Below, piece by piece: positions 1 through 13,200 of a stretch of DNA of 64,000 nucleotides. A program made the position numbers and the translations under genes. Below the pieces are notes generated by a model. It saw only the letters and a program-made list of their open reading frames with translations, did no database searches and had not been told where the DNA came from. Position 1 is the first letter of the stretch. Each line of letters begins with the position of its first letter. The stretch is from Macrostomum hystrix (Eukaryota; Platyhelminthes; Macrostomidae), in NCBI GenBank assembly GCA_950097015.1, contig CATNEN010000007.1, forward strand, positions 5,818,001-5,882,000, in the 5' to 3' direction.

Positions 1-1366
1 TTCGAATCATTTTGGTGTCTGGGTTTTCTCTCTGGTCTGTCTCTAGTAGTTGCTAATGTTATATTGTTTTTAATTAGCTAGCTTGTAGTCTATGCTATTG
101 TGTTCGTTTGTTGTGTCTTCGGATCCACTGGTTCATCAGTTTCAGAAGTCCACGCAAGATTTATTGCACCAATCCGCTGGTCATCGTCAGTTTTGCAAAA
201 TTGTCCATAATTTGATTAAAAGATAAGACCCAACTCGGTTTATTGAATCCTGCCTTCTCCTTTTTCGCAATATCTTCGTTACTAGCGTATTTGTTACTGG
301 TCTGATTGTCATTATTATCAGATGGCCTTCGCTCTAGTTTGCCTACATATGCTATAATTTCTATTTATTGTCATTATCGCTAATGCGGCGAATCGCATCA
401 GTTTCTATAATTATTCTCTGTCTTTAACTTTTTCTTCTGTTCTGTTGCTCCTGCAACCGCCCTGGCTAGTGCCAAACAAAGCAGAGATCATCGATGGGTG
501 AGTGAGCACAGAATTCCCCTTCAAAACCCTTATATTTCTATCCTTCTTATTTTCAGCAGAATAATTGGGGCACGAATAACGGATCAGGATTTGTGCTTAG
601 TTCATAAAGTGACATTCGAATTTACTTTTAAATAGAAAATTATTCACAAAATTAGTCACACTATGCTTGCGTGATTAAATCAGCATTATATTAAAACGTG
701 ATGTTCAAGGTCGTTTATCTGTGCTTCGTTCACGAAGTGACCGGATGCACTTTTAAATTAGAAATAATCGTAGGTCACACCATGCTTGCGTGATTAAATC
801 AGCATGACCCTGAAGCGAGATTTTCAAGGTCATTTATCGATGTTCGTTTGCTTGAAGCAAACAAATAATATTGTAATGACGACTTCTAGGTTGATCCGTT
901 ATTTGTGCGTTCAATGTATTGCTAGTTTTGTTGCGTCACAAACACAATAGAATAATAAGAGCAATCACCCGGTACGCGAGTCCTTCTTATAATTTCCTTT
1001 CTGGTAGCGCACGTTGGCTTGCTGATTGATTTCGGACTGCCGAAGTTTACAATGAAACTTAGTTCTTAATTAATCCTGGCTAAATTAATTATATGGAAGT
1101 TATAAGCATGGAAGACGCTAATTAAATATGACACAAAGAACAAGCAGGTCGCGCAGTTGCGTGTTTTACAGACAGGAGATAATTTGCATAGTTGGCAGAT
1201 TATCGCTCAATGGAATTTTTTGATGATTACGACTTTCTTTATTTCTGTTTGTATACTGATTAGGTACGATAGATAGGCTGTTAGTAGTGAGTATTGGGAC
1301 ATGGCTGATAGCGGCGCAGCGAGGACTTATGACCCTCGACATGTGTTAATGAATTGAACTAGCGCA
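1..1366. other. Upstream non-coding region of LLPH
   Basis: AT-rich sequence with no coding frame I can support. A possible 5' splice donor (ATGG|GTGAGT) sits near 494-503 and could end a non-coding first exon joined to the acceptor at 2050, but nothing else supports it. Bases 592-847 hold two diverged copies of a 128-bp direct repeat, described separately. Confidence 0.4.
592..847. repeat. Diverged 128-bp tandem duplication
   Basis: Two head-to-tail copies begin with tgtgcttagttcat (592) and tgtgcttcgttcac (720), 128 bp apart. Both contain the segment atgcttgcgtgattaaatca about 70 bp in and end with a ttcaaggtc-type segment. The copies have clearly diverged, so the duplication is not recent. 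Confidence 0.75.
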
Positions 1367-1980
1367 CTAGAACACTGAAGGATTATACTAGCTGACTGAG
1401 GTACTGAGGGATTAAACTGACCCACTGAATTACTGAGGGATTATAATTGCTCACTGAAGTACTGAGGGATTATACTTGCTCACTGAAGTACTGAGGGATT
1501 ATACTTGCTCACTGAAGTACTGAGGGGGTTATACTTACCCACTAAAGTATGAAGGGATTAAACTGACCCACTGAAGTACTGAGGGATTATACTTGCTCAC
1601 TGTAGTACTGAGGGATTATATTGACCCACTGAAGTACTGAGGGATTATATTGACCCACTGAAGTACTGAGGGATTATACTGACCCACTGAAGTACTGAGG
1701 GATTATATTGACCCACTGAAGTACTGAGGGATTATACTTGCTCACTGAAGTACTGAGGGATTATATTGACCCACTGAAGTACTGAGGGATTATATTGACC
1801 CACTGAAGTACTGAGGGATTATACTTGCTCACTGAAGTACTGAGGGATTATATTGACCCACTGAAGTACTGAGGGATTATAATTGCTCACCGAAGTACTG
1901 AAGGGGGTTGAGGGGATTATACTTGCTCACTGAAGTCTATCCCGGTGATTATACTGACCTACTGAAGTTCTCAGGGGATT
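1367..1980. repeat. 29-bp tandem array
   Basis: About 21 copies of a 29-bp unit containing gaagtactgagggattata, with two alternating tails (ttgaccc and cttgctc). The first and last few copies are degenerate. The array ends about 70 bp before the likely splice acceptor upstream of LLPH. Confidence 0.95.
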
Positions 1981-2050
1981 ATTCTACGCTTGCTCAGCGT
2001 CGGTGGTGAGAACCATTGTGAACAACCACCCCCTCCACCCTGCACTGCAG

Positions 2051-2067
2051 CCGTCTAAAGCGGAGCA
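2051..2067 (+). promoter_or_regulatory. Short 5' UTR after a strong 3' splice site
   Basis: A pyrimidine-rich tract followed by cactgcag ends at 2050, only 17 nt before the LLPH start codon. This is a strong 3' splice-site consensus with no obvious partner exon. It could accept a 5' UTR exon or a trans-spliced leader. That is inference; no leader RNA gene was recognised in the window. Confidence 0.4.
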
Positions 2068-2487
2068 ATGGCCAAAAGTCTGCGGTCAAAGCGGATGCGC
2101 CGCAACAGGGCGATAAAGCGGGAGAAAATCTACGGCCCCAAGGAGCTAGCCAGGCTAAAACGCACCGTTGCCAACCTGACCGACTCCGGCGCCATCGCCA
2201 ACGACGCCGAGATGCGCGATCTGGCCGTTGTCAGGGACGCCAGCGAAGTTGCTAAGGAGCTAGCCGAGAAGGCCAAGCAGAAGTACGATGCCAAGACCAT
2301 GCAGGATGAGCACGGCTGCTACCCGCCCTGGATGAATCAGCGCAGGATTCGCCAGCTTCAGGCCCGGCTGCAGAAGCGGAAACAGAAGGCCGGCAAGGGC
2401 CCGTCAGCTTCCGCCGCGGCGGCGGCGGCGGTGGCATCAGCAAAGAAAGGTGGAAAGAAGCGGGCGAAGAAGAAGTCAGTTTGGTGA
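2068..2487 (+). CDS. LLPH: LLPH-family protein (LLP homolog), single exon
   Basis: Complete 139-residue basic protein. The start MAKSLRSKRMRRNRAIKRE matches the hallmark N-terminus of the LLPH (learning-associated protein LLP) family. The second conserved block, DEHGCYPPWMNQRR at about residues 80-93, matches the family DEHGxYPxWMNQR motif. The C-terminal third is lysine-rich with a poly-Ala run (about 116-123) and a basic GGKKRAKKKSVW tail, compatible with nuclear or nucleolar targeting. LLPH proteins are small nuclear/nucleolar proteins linked to ribosome biogenesis and, in Aplysia, to synaptic facilitation; that role is family knowledge. No intron interrupts the frame. An AATAAA follows 176 nt after the stop. 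The overlapping minus-strand open frame (2252-2500) is a GC-rich shadow. Confidence 0.9.
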   Translation: MAKSLRSKRMRRNRAIKREKIYGPKELARLKRTVANLTDSGAIANDAEMRDLAVVRDASEVAKELAEKAKQKYDAKTMQDEHGCYPPWMNQRRIRQLQARLQKRKQKAGKGPSASAAAAAAVASAKKGGKKRAKKKSVW

Positions 2488-2662
2488 TTGCATTCGGCAA
2501 TCTGATAACTTATTGTGATGAGCATCCGTTTGTGGCTTCTAATCAGTTCATGATGAATAATTCAAAATTCAGAACGAAGTTTTTTTGTGCCAGTGTACAT
2601 TTAACCTCTGATCAATGGCACAGGATGTGTTTAACTAGCTTCATGGACTATCTAAGAATGAA

Positions 2663-2668
2663 AATAAA
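2663..2668 (+). terminator. Polyadenylation signal AATAAA of LLPH
   Basis: Canonical AATAAA in the sense orientation, 176 nt after the LLPH stop codon and followed by T-rich sequence, so the likely 3' UTR is about 200 nt. Confidence 0.6.
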
Positions 2669-2924
2669 CTGAATTGACCGTTTCAACTTCCGGGTCTTTT
2701 TCTTGTGGCATTTCCAGTCTGCTGGCAATTGTTAATTGCAAAATTTGAGTTCCTCATTTGGCAGAAATTTTCCGAAGTCAAATTTTACATTTTCTTTCGT
2801 TTTTTATTTTTTTACAAACATTTTTACTTGATTCTTGCTTTTTATTTGATGCCGTACTCATACTAGATTGATAGATTAATTAAAGTTACACCTAACCCAG
2901 GTTGAGCCAAACGTACAGCACTTA

Positions 2925-3150
2925 GTAAGGCTGTGTACAACTGTTCAGTCCATGGACTGGGGAGGCAACAACAGGCACCCAAATTTCTACCCTACCTGAT
3001 GCTGGCAAACATGTTACTGCTTGGGGAGTTTAAGCACAGAAATTACTCGTGCGAGTAGTTGCTACTCAAAGAAAAGTCTCCAATCGGATGAGATTCGAAC
3101 TCTCGACAGCCTCATGCACGCTGTCCAGATGCGGCCATCAAATGCGACCC
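2925..3150 (-). mobile_element. tRNA-derived SINE-like repeat, family 2, copy 1
   Basis: Read on the minus strand this has a tRNA-like head with a B-box-like GAGAGTTCGAATCTC (about 3087-3101) and a stem resembling an anticodon arm just before it. A unique tail follows, containing GCCAGCATCA and ending near CATGGACTGAACAG. The tail resembles that of the copy at 45415-45620 in the same order, which supports a dispersed retroposed family. Ends are approximate and no target-site duplication was confirmed. Confidence 0.5.
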
Positions 3151-3194
3151 CTGGACACACTCTTCCAAATCCGACACACTCTTCTCTGTCATAT

Positions 3195-3977
3195 TTCCAT
3201 TTTCCCATCTCTTCGTTGTCCCAATCTCTCCCCTGCGCCATCTCTCCTGTCCCGTCTTTCCACTGTCCCGTCTCTCCCCAGTCCCATATCTGCCCTGTCT
3301 CATCTCTCCCCTGTCCCATCTCTGCCCTGTCCCATCTCTCCCCTGTCCCATCTTTCCCCTGTCCCGTCTCTCCACAGTCCCATCTCTGCCCTGTCTCATC
3401 TCTCTCCTGTCCCATCTTTCCCCTGTCCCGTCTCTCCACAGTCCCATCTCTGCCCTGTCCCATCTCTGCCCTGTCTCATCTCTCCCCTGACCCGTCTCTG
3501 ACCTGTCCCGTCTCTCCCGTGTCTCATCTCTCCCCTGTCTCATCTCTCTTCAGTCCCATCTCTCCCCTGTCCCATCTTTCCCCTGTCCCGTCTCTCCACA
3601 GTCCCATCTCTGCCCTGTCTCATCTCTCCCCTGTCTCATCTCTCCCCTGTCTCATCTCTCTTCAGTCCCATCTCTCCCCTGTCCCATCTTTCCCCTGTCC
3701 CATCTCTCCCCTGTCCCATCTCTCCCCTGTCCCATCTTTCCCCTGTCCCGTCTCTCCACAGTCCCATCTCTCCCCTGTCCCATCTCTCCCCTGACCCGTC
3801 TCTCCACAGTCCCATCTCTGCCCTGGCCCCTGTCTCATCTCTCCCCTGTCTCATCTCTCCCCTGTCTCATCTCTCTTCAGTCCCATCTCTCCCCTGTCCC
3901 ATCTCTCCCCTGTCCCATCTCTCCCCTGTCCCATCTCTCCCCTGTCCCATCTCTCCCCTGACCCGTCTCTCCACAGT
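3195..3977. repeat. 16-bp CT-rich tandem array
   Basis: About 48 copies of a 16-bp unit, cccatctctcccctgt with variants (ccgtctctccacagt, tcatctctgccctgt). Because 16 is not a multiple of 3 and the unit lacks stops, open frames run through on both strands; none is coding. Confidence 0.95.
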
Positions 3978-6900
3978 CATGCCAGCCGTATTTTGTCGCG
4001 TTTTGGATTCTGTTTTCAGCCCGCGATGTATCTAAGGTTGCCGACCCCTGTTCTAAGCACTTGGCTATGAGCTCCCATTGCATCAATTCATGCTACTGTT
4101 CGAATCTACTGACAAACAGTATCGTATCTGAAATATTCGCTCTAATTTAGAGGTCAATGTTGGTTGCACCAGAGAGGGCCAAATGTGCCTGTCGACTCAG
4201 CATAATTATCCGAGTCTATACTCACGCCATTTCTCCCACTTCCGAAATCATTGCTCCAGGAGCATTAAAAAATCGCCACCGCTATAGCAACCAGCCGACT
4301 TCTGCGCTCCGCCTCGCCGCATGGGGTCCGAGCCCGAGCCCGCCGGCTATTTCGCCTCCCCGGCGCCCTTGGAGACTGGGCCCCAATGGGCCGGCTTGGA
4401 TGGCGGCAGCTGACTCGGCTCCCGGGGTCCTTAACCTTCGGTCTGGAGTTGATGACGACCGGAACAGGCCGGAACCCCCCGGGCTTGATGGCTGGGTTTT
4501 TTATGCCTTCCACTCTCGAGTTGTTTGTTTCCCATTGGATCACATGGGATTCTAACATTCTGTTAATAATTGCGATAATAATAAGGCAAGGTTTGCACGG
4601 AGTTTGACACATTGTTTTCAAGGGGCTGTTCACGCCGAGATTTATCCCATTTCTTCGTGCTAAATCCTCACAGCTGTTTCGCACGATCCCCAGGGGCATG
4701 CATGTCAAGGTGACTATTAATATAATGTTGCCACCTGAAATGCTTGAAAAAATACGTTTCATTTGGGAAGTATTTGCCAAAACTTTATTGCTTGGATGGT
4801 GAATGAAAGGAATTTTTATATTAGGCATTGCACAGTGGCATTTCAGTCAATTGTACTCAAAGAAGCGATAAAACTTCGTCACTGGATTGAGCAGATTACG
4901 GTTGAGAACTGTGAGACCATTTTTTTCGTAGGTAATAATTTTTTTAGTCTGAGAACACGGCCACGGGGATTCGAGACCGAAAAGACTTTCTGGCTGACTG
5001 GCGCGACGCCGCTAGCAGGCAGGTTGCTCACAAATTTCTGCTAGACGAAACAGACCGAGAAAATGTGAGCTTTGCAGGCCAATTATGGAGGCTCGAGGGC
5101 GCCCCTCAACCTCCACCGGGCAGCCACGCCCCACAGGCCAAGGGCTGTTAATACTCTGCGGTTGAGGCGCTGCTAGTGTTGGCACTCGGATAAATAGCCA
5201 CGGAGAGTTGCCAGGTCAGCTTTTTTGTAATTTTGTCTTTCATTCGGCTGCCCCGCCTTCTCCCTCAGCCCCTGCTCTAGCGCTTTGCCTTCTGGGAGGT
5301 TGGACAGTTGGAACAGCTCATCAACTGCGGCCGCCTGAAACTGCGATGGAAGCAAAACAATTAACTATTGTCTCGGGGGGCCTTGTACGGCCACTCATTG
5401 TTGCTGCCGTCTCTCTCTCAGCTCTCCACTCGTCGCCACTCAAAAACTCTCTCGGTTTCCCATGACTTCTTGACAAAGACGCTGTTCTCATGGTCTTTGA
5501 CAATGGCTTAGCGGGGGGCTCCGAAGCTGCCACTGGCCACCCCTCCCTACCCGGCCGGCTTAAGAGGGTTAGGGACCCGCACCCGCTCTGTAACACCTTT
5601 GATGGACAGGGGACCTGTGAGAGCACGCTTTGAGTCAAGAGAGCACTGCAGGAGTTGAATAGTAAGCTGGATCCCGTCAGCTAATTACTGTCACTGACTG
5701 ACTGCATGGCATGCAGTGTCACAAGAGAGCAGTCTGCGGTCCTGTGTGCCGCGCCCCCCGGGGTCACCGCTTCTCACGAGCTGCAATTTGTTTCATTTTT
5801 CCTTTTCTCTCTCGCTAGCTCTTTACTTCTGATTTTTCCTTTCAGAATAATGACTGCTGCAGTTGCTGTTGCCAAGCTGGGCTGACAGCTCCACAGGCGG
5901 TCCTCGGCTTCCACCTCCTCAGCCAGTCGGCATGCAGAGTCTCACCGAATGCAAGACACTGCTCCAAAGTCCTTTTGTCTGCCTCCCCCGCTGAGCTCCG
6001 CGCCCAACGCCACCGCCTATTAGCGAGTGACTGCTGCTGTCGCATCGGACCCACAATTCCCATGGGTTTGACTGACACAGACGCAACATCTAAATTGACG
6101 CGGCGTGGGGCTCGGCTGTGTCTAGACACTGCGAAAATTGATGCCTGCGTGATTGTGAAGGAGGCACATTTCTCAGCTCTTAATCATTTGTTGAAGTGCC
6201 GCACCTGAGTGCTGGCCGCTTTGTTTCTTTGCTAAATATTCTGGGAATAACTCGGCAACGGATTGCGCCGCGTCGGTTGTCAGGGACTCAACTATCGGAC
6301 TCAATTATAGGACTCAATTATAGGACTCAAATATAGCAACGATAGCAAAGGCGAGTAGATTTTGTCAATTTAGCCCATCGAAATCGATGTGCTTTTTGTA
6401 TAGTTTTTTTGTGCATTCGAAATTCACGGCACGCGAGAGAACACAAAGTGTCTATTTTTTAAGTGCACATGTACTAAAAAGCAATAAATGTACTCTAGTA
6501 GTTCAGAGCACACACGCACCAATTGGCGAGCAAAAATGATCGAACATAAATCGAATGATAAATAAAGAAATAGAGAATCAATCGAAGCACCTCGGATTAA
6601 AAGAGCAAAAAAGAATAGACATTGTGTTGAACCATTGTAAGCTAAATTATTTATATAGCAAGCATGGCTAGTGCAATAACAAGCAGTTTTTATACACGAG
6701 ATTTTTTAATATTGGGTGAACAGATTTTCATTCTCATAGTCAGTTATCTAACTCTTTGAGTTAAGCGCGCGAGTCTACAATAGTTACAGCATGAAGCCGC
6801 GAATACGCAATCGCTGTTAAGTGAGATGGCAGCCACCTTGAGTACTGGCATCTGCTGGAAATTGTATGTTTACAGAAATAACGCAACTGTATATATATTT

Positions 6901-6995
6901 ATATAGGAAGCATTTCATTTGCATCGTATAAAAAACACTTCACACTCGATCGTAATCTGTACCATAGACTATCAGCCCATTAGCAGCTATTCGGA
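3978..6995. other. Intergenic region between LLPH and tll
   Basis: No gene recognised. Several open frames of 60-187 codons occur on both strands in the GC-rich parts (4265-4828, 5321-5638, 5842-6129) but show no family signature, start context or splice logic I can support. A short triplication of an actcaattatagg unit lies at 6290-6335. The part next to 6995 is the likely 3' UTR of the minus-strand tll gene. Confidence 0.45.
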
Positions 6996-7276
6996 TCAGA
7001 GGTTCAGCAGATCGGCTGACTGGAACATGTCCACCACAAGCCGGTCGATCGGCATGGCACCCACCGTGGCCTTAAAGAACAGCGTCTGGATGGTGTCCGG
7101 CGACACCGCTCTGAGCGCGGGCATCAGGCAGAGCAGCAACTTTCCAAAGCGGAACACCCGGTCTGGGTAGATGGACTCAATGTGCCTGCTCAGGGCTAGC
7201 TGGGCCTGCTCGTGCAGCTGCGACACCTGCTCCGCCTCCTGGAGAACCTGCGAGTCAGCCGGCTGGCCGTTGGACG
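6996..7276 (-). CDS. tll: tll exon 5 (C-terminal ligand-binding domain)
   Basis: Acceptor TTTCTGCAG at 7277-7285, first base pair completing codon 538, and stop TGA at 6996-6998. It encodes [19 protein letters not shown] and the terminal segment [14 protein letters not shown], corresponding to the last helices of TLX, which lacks a classical AF-2 core. Confidence 0.93.
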
Positions 7277-10200
7277 CTGCAGAAATCGAGTGCGAGTTAA
7301 AATCATTAGCCATTTATTCGCGAATGCCAAGAGTGAGTATAGGCCCAATCGATTCTATAGCCAGCGGTCACTAATTCGGTCGAATATCAGGTTATCGTGT
7401 CAATGCTAATTGCATTACTATACTCACGAAATCATTAACTTTCCTAGAAACTCGATCATCTCACATCCTGGCGGAGTTTTCCAGCCTATCAGGGGGCGAT
7501 CTCGGTCACTTTCTCATGCACACCCGGCCTACCCTGGCTACTGCGAGCTCATTTCCACTGCTCAACCCCGGCCCCGAGGGCAACTGAGTGACGGCCAACT
7601 CACCGCTGGGAGGCCGGAACAGCGCCACGCCTTTCAGGCACGCGAACTCGGTGGCGTCCAGCTCCAATGCTCGGAACTTGTCCAGCAGGCCTTCCAGGGC
7701 GCGCGCCTCCGCGGCCAGCGAAGCCGACCCGGTTGAGTCGTCGGCGTCGTCGTCTTCATCGTCGCCGCTGAGGCCGGCGGCGCGCAGCAGGGCGTCGGCG
7801 CTGACGGGCAGCTGGAGCTGCACGGCGGACAGCAGGAAAAGGTCGCGCCAGTTGGCTCGGAGCAGGGCGAGCTGGTCCGCCTGCGGCAGGGCGACAAAGG
7901 CTGGCACCGCCTTCAGCCAGCGGGCGTTGAGGAACAGCAGGCGGGCCGCCAGCTCACAGGCCATGCGGGCCGGGTCCCAGCTGGCCGCTGGGTTGGCGGA
8001 TGAAGCTCCGTTGGCGGCTGCCACTGAGGCGTCGGCGGTAGAGGAAGTCGAAGACGAAGAAACTGCTGCGGCGTTGGAAGCGGCGTTTGGTTGGCTCGGT
8101 GGCGATGGCAAAGTCAAAGTCGGCGGCGGCAGCGGCAGCGGCAGCGAGAATGACGACTGCTGCGATGGCATCTGCAGCGCTGGAGGCGGCTGATGATGCA
8201 GATGCTTCACTCCGCTGGCAGAGGAAGTGGCGGCGGCTGCGGCTGCGGCGGCAGCGGCGAGTAGCGCCGGTGGGAGCGGCAGCGGCAGCGGGTAGCGGGG
8301 CATCGGCTGGTAGGGGTAGCCAGCTGCTGCTGCCGCAGCCGCCGCAGCGGCCGACTGTTGCTGCAGCTGGTGCAGCTGGTGCAGCTGGTGCAGCTGATGA
8401 AGTTGGTGCAGCTGGTGAAGCTGATGCAGCGGATGATGCTGCGGTGTCGGCGGCTGCGACAGCTGCGTTGGAGTTGAGGTGGAGAGCGGCTGTGATGGCG
8501 GCTGCGCCAACGTTGACTGTGACATCAGACTTGTCTGAGCGCTGCTGCCAATCGCAGGCGCAGCCTGAGTCGTTGATGTCGCAGAGACGGAGGCAGCTGC
8601 AGCTGCAGCGGCTGCAGCGGCCGCGGCGGCTGCGGCTATGGCGGCCGCAGAGGACGTATGACTCATCGTGGAGCTGCCGCTGTTAATGCCTCCGACGACT
8701 CCAACACCGCTACCGTCGCTGACGCCGTTGATGCCGCCTGCGGCTGAGGAGATGGCCGAGGCGGCGGCGGCGGCTTCCCGGATGTACAGAGCCACCTGAC
8801 GCCTGAGGGTGGCATTACGAGGCCCGCGCTCGTGCTGCACGGCTGTAAGGTTAAGCGAAGGAATCTAATTTGAATCGGAGTGACGGGTGAGCAGCCACGC
8901 CCTGTAGCATTTCAGTAGAGATAATTTTGTCCATTTTGCTGGAGTGAAAGCTCGCGATAATGATCTGCTGTGACAGGTTGAGCGATTCTGAGGCCTACTT
9001 GAGTAGTTATTTCATTGCGTGCCCAATAAGAGCGAATGCCTGAGGGGATTTGGGGTTGCGAAGCAAGGGCAGGAGTGAGTAAGAGTCACTTGTCTCCGCT
9101 TAGAAACGAAAATTTGAAGTCGAAAATTTGAAACGGTTTCAACGAGAGCCCATCCTTGCCCCCACCCGGACCCGCTGGTGGGCGTAGCGTTTAAGGGAGT
9201 TGTGTTACAGCTCCGAGTGCCTGCCGCATGCACTTCCTTCTCATCTCTCTTGTTTCTCTGTTTCTTTTTCTCGTTCGCTTCCGGCTCAGAAACGCCAAGT
9301 GCGCCCGCCCGACTGTCTGTCAGTATCGGAGCAGATGTGGAGCTCTGAATTGGGAGGTCTCATTTCCCAGCCTCTGTCAGCCGGGCAGCTGGTGAAATGT
9401 GATCCGCCAGTTCTAGAAGTTCGACTTGCCGAGTCAGTGAATGATTCCTTTACATAATCAGTTTGAAAATCTTTCAAATATTTTTGCGGAATTCAACAAC
9501 TTTCAGAATTCTGTTAGTCCCCTCGGTAAATCCTGCGCGAGAAGCTTGAACAATGTCTGCCATTTCCATAAAGTGTATGCGGACTTCACGGACCCCCGCA
9601 GCGACCCTTGCACTCCAGTCCGCATCGCGCTGAGTGCTTGCGAGTCAAGCTTGTGCTTCCACACTTATGCAGGATCTACCTGGCTCAGTCTCAAATATAG
9701 CTAAAATTTGAAGTGGTCCTCATACACAGAGACTCATCTTGATTGTATATGTTGTGAGTCTGGTCTGGATGGTTGTTGAGTCCCCTTCAGCGAGGTCCCA
9801 TCTCTTAAATAGGAGTCTCTTATTGTAGGATCTTTCATTGCTAGCAGAGATTCTGCACAAGTTATTGCTACCTCAGATGAGGCAGAAGGGAAGGCTTGAT
9901 GAGGGAGGAACTCAAAGCAGAGACGTTTGTGAATAACAGTTTTGATTTCGCAATCTCAGGCTCATTGCACACCAAAATCATGCAATGATTTATTGACTCA
10001 AACAATTTTTCAATTTAGTTTCCTTATTAATTGACCGGTCGACACGCACTCAAATAGCATTCATTACTTATTCGCTGGGTCGATTGGGCAAAAGCCGCTA
10101 TAAAATTGTGGCACCCAATGTGCTATTCTGTGTGCTTAGTTTCATTTGGGTGAAAATTTGAGCAAATTTGGCCCGTCTTGCTACCGCCCCCCCTGTTCAC

Positions 10201-13200
10201 ACAGCGCCGCCGCGACAGAACTGCCAACATTTTCAAGTCATGTCAATTGAACAGCGGAGAACTGGTCAGGGCCAGACAGACAATAAGAATTCTATAAGTT
10301 CTTCTATACGTCTCATAGCGAGATTTATAATAGATATTTGTGTGCTCTGCCGGCCCCTGCCAGAATGCGCTTCGCTCTGTTTGCTCTGGGGCTGGCTGCG
10401 GCTTGGCGTCTGTTTTGATTCTCACACCTTCCAGGCGGCTCAACCGGGCCTTCAACAACTGTGAAAAATTGGAAAAGCCAACAAAGCCGCTCACTGCATG
10501 TCTATCTGTGTTTCCCCGTCTCCTGCTCGCTGGCTTTGTAAATCTTTGACTCACTTCTCACACTTACTTGACATTTTCTTTTAATTACTATCACCGTCCG
10601 ACCGTTCACGCACACCTCAGTGTCACCGTTCACCCACTCCTCAGTGTCACCGTTCACCCACTCCTCAGTGTCACCGTTCACCCACTCCTCAGTGTCACCG
10701 TTCACCCACTCCTCACTGTCACCGTTCACCCACTCCTCACTGTCACCGTTCACCCACTCCTCAGTGTCACCGTTCACCCACTCAGTGTCACTCACACCCC
10801 AGTATCACCGATCACCCACTCCTCAGTGTCACCGTTCACCCACTCCTCAGTGTCACCGTTCACCCACTCAGTGTCACTCACACCCCAGTATCACCGATCA
10901 CCCACTCCTCAGTGTCACCGTTCACCCACTCCTCAGTGTCACCGTTCACCCACTCCTCAGTGTCACCGTTCACCCACTCCTCAGTATCACCGATCACCCA
11001 CTCTTCAGTGTCACCGTTCACCCACTCCTCAGTGTCACCGTTCACCCACTCCTCAGTGTCACCGTTCACCCACTCCTCAGTGTCACCGTTCACCCACTCA
11101 GTGTCACTCACACCCCAGTATCACCGATCACTCACTCCTCAGTGAATGACCAAAGCAGATTTGGCTAGAAAATAACAGGCGCATTGCAAAAAGTGGTCGG
11201 TCAGTCAGTTGAGGTTGGGGCAATCAGTTCATGATGAATCATTTTGTCTCAAAAAATTCTCGTTTCCTTGTCTTCTGACATTGTAAAGTTCGTCAGCAAA
11301 GCCTCACTGACTGTTTGCCTTCCACTGGTTCACAATGCCACTCGGGCGCCAACCTGTTTGGCACCGGTTCTCTATTGAAACTGCAAGACTGACTGCAGCG
11401 CTCTAAATATGGAAAGAAATCCTTGTCAAAATATCGCATTCAAAAACGGCTTCCATTTTTTTCGGTCTGAAGACCCGAGCCCGAGCAGACAGAAAAAGAA
11501 TAAGATCAGTTAGAATTAAAGAAAACAGAAAAAATGATAATAATAGCCAGTGTTTGAGAAGCAGACTAACTTGACTGACGGCCTGGGACACCCACTCCGC
11601 TTCCATTTCTGAGGCCGGGCTCGCTGACAGAGTCAACAACACATTTTCCACTATGCGCCGTTTTTTTCTTCAGAAAAAATGAATAAATGAGACGAGAGAC
11701 AAGCAGCGTGAGTCTTTTGAATTGAAAGCACACACCACAATGACCAGGCAGGCACAGAGCCACAGCCAAGCACAGTGTGAGAAAAGCCAAATGCAAAGTC
11801 AGCAGCAGAAGGCTGTGTCTGTGTCTGTGTCACGACTTGGCTACCTACCACTGATCATTCGTGCCCCCATGCAGCAAATTCTGCCAGCCAGCACACATCA
11901 CCTGTCAACCAGACCTGTCAAATAGCGATGATAAAATATAAAGAACAAAATCTGTCTATACTCAGAGAGAGAAGAGAAATATAGAGTCTTGAAGAAGTTA
12001 AAAAACAGCTTTGAGACCAGTGCTCGAGGCGTGCACTCAAAATGCGACTCCAACCCAGCCATCCGTCATTATTGTCTGCTTCTTCTTTGTCAGCAACCAG
12101 CAACAACAAGTGGCGGGGCACAAGCAGTGCTGGGGCCATGCAGGCCCACTTGAGAATCTATTTGACCAAGTTTTTTTCTTACAAATATTTGACTGCTTGT
12201 TGCTTCCCAACTGGGGGATCCTGGTCCCTCATCCTAGATCCCCTACATTTTTCTAAGCAAAAGTAAAGCGAGCAATGATTTATGCCTGAAGCACACTGCT
12301 CAAATCCCTGTGATGTGAGAACAAAGCGTAACAATAGTCGCTTAGCCAATCCACTTGGCATTCCGAAGCTGCTCCTATGCCTGCCACTTGTCAAATCTGA
12401 TCTCTTGCTTCCTCAGAGTAAACAAATATCCTTATAGTCTGCAGTTTAGTTGCCACTGACTTCTTGAATTAGATTCTGCTTCTGTCCCTTGTTCTCTAAA
12501 CTTGGTCTCCGAATGAAGTTCTGCATTTTAAGATTTATTTCTATTATTAATTCGCCGACTGGAGAGCATAGAGATTAAATCAGTTTTCTTGATTCATTGA
12601 TCAATCTTTGTTCAGACTCACCGTCTTTGTTCATGCCAGCCTCCACGCACTTCTTCAGTCGGCAGGCGCGGCACTGGTTGCGGTGCGTCTTGTCGATGAC
12701 GCACTCGCCGTGGCCGCGCGATTTGCACACGTACTGCCTGTTGCGCCTGATCGACCTTTTAAAGAAGCCGGCGCACCTGACGGAAGGGGGGGTGGATCGG
12801 ATTTGTATGTTATGAATGGGCGGATTTGTATGTTTTGAAGGGGCGGATTTGTATGTTTTGAAGGGGCGGATTTGTATGTTTTCAAGGGGCGGATTTGTAT
12901 TTTTTGATGGGGCGGATTTGTATGTTTTGATGGGGCGGATTTGTATGTTTTGATGGGGCGGATTCGCTGGATTTGCATATTGTAACAGGGGCGGATTTGC
13001 ACGTTGTAACAGGGGCGGATTCGCATATTGTAACAGGGCGGATTCGCAGATTGTAACAGGGGCGGATTCGCAGATTGTAACAGGGCGGATTTGCAGATTG
13101 TAACAGGGGCGGATTTTGCAGATTGTAACAGGGGCGGATTCGCAGATTGTAACAGGGGCGGATTCGCAGATTGTAACAGGGCGGATTTGCAGATTGTAAC

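Noticed and set aside
3062-4086. Asp/Arg/Gly/Trp repeat frames on the minus strand
   Set aside because: Read-through of the 16-bp array; frames break at the array edges.
7588-8686. Plus-strand frames of about 200 codons opposite tll exon 4
   Set aside because: Shadows of the GC-rich low-complexity coding sequence; the minus strand has the conserved nuclear-receptor motifs.
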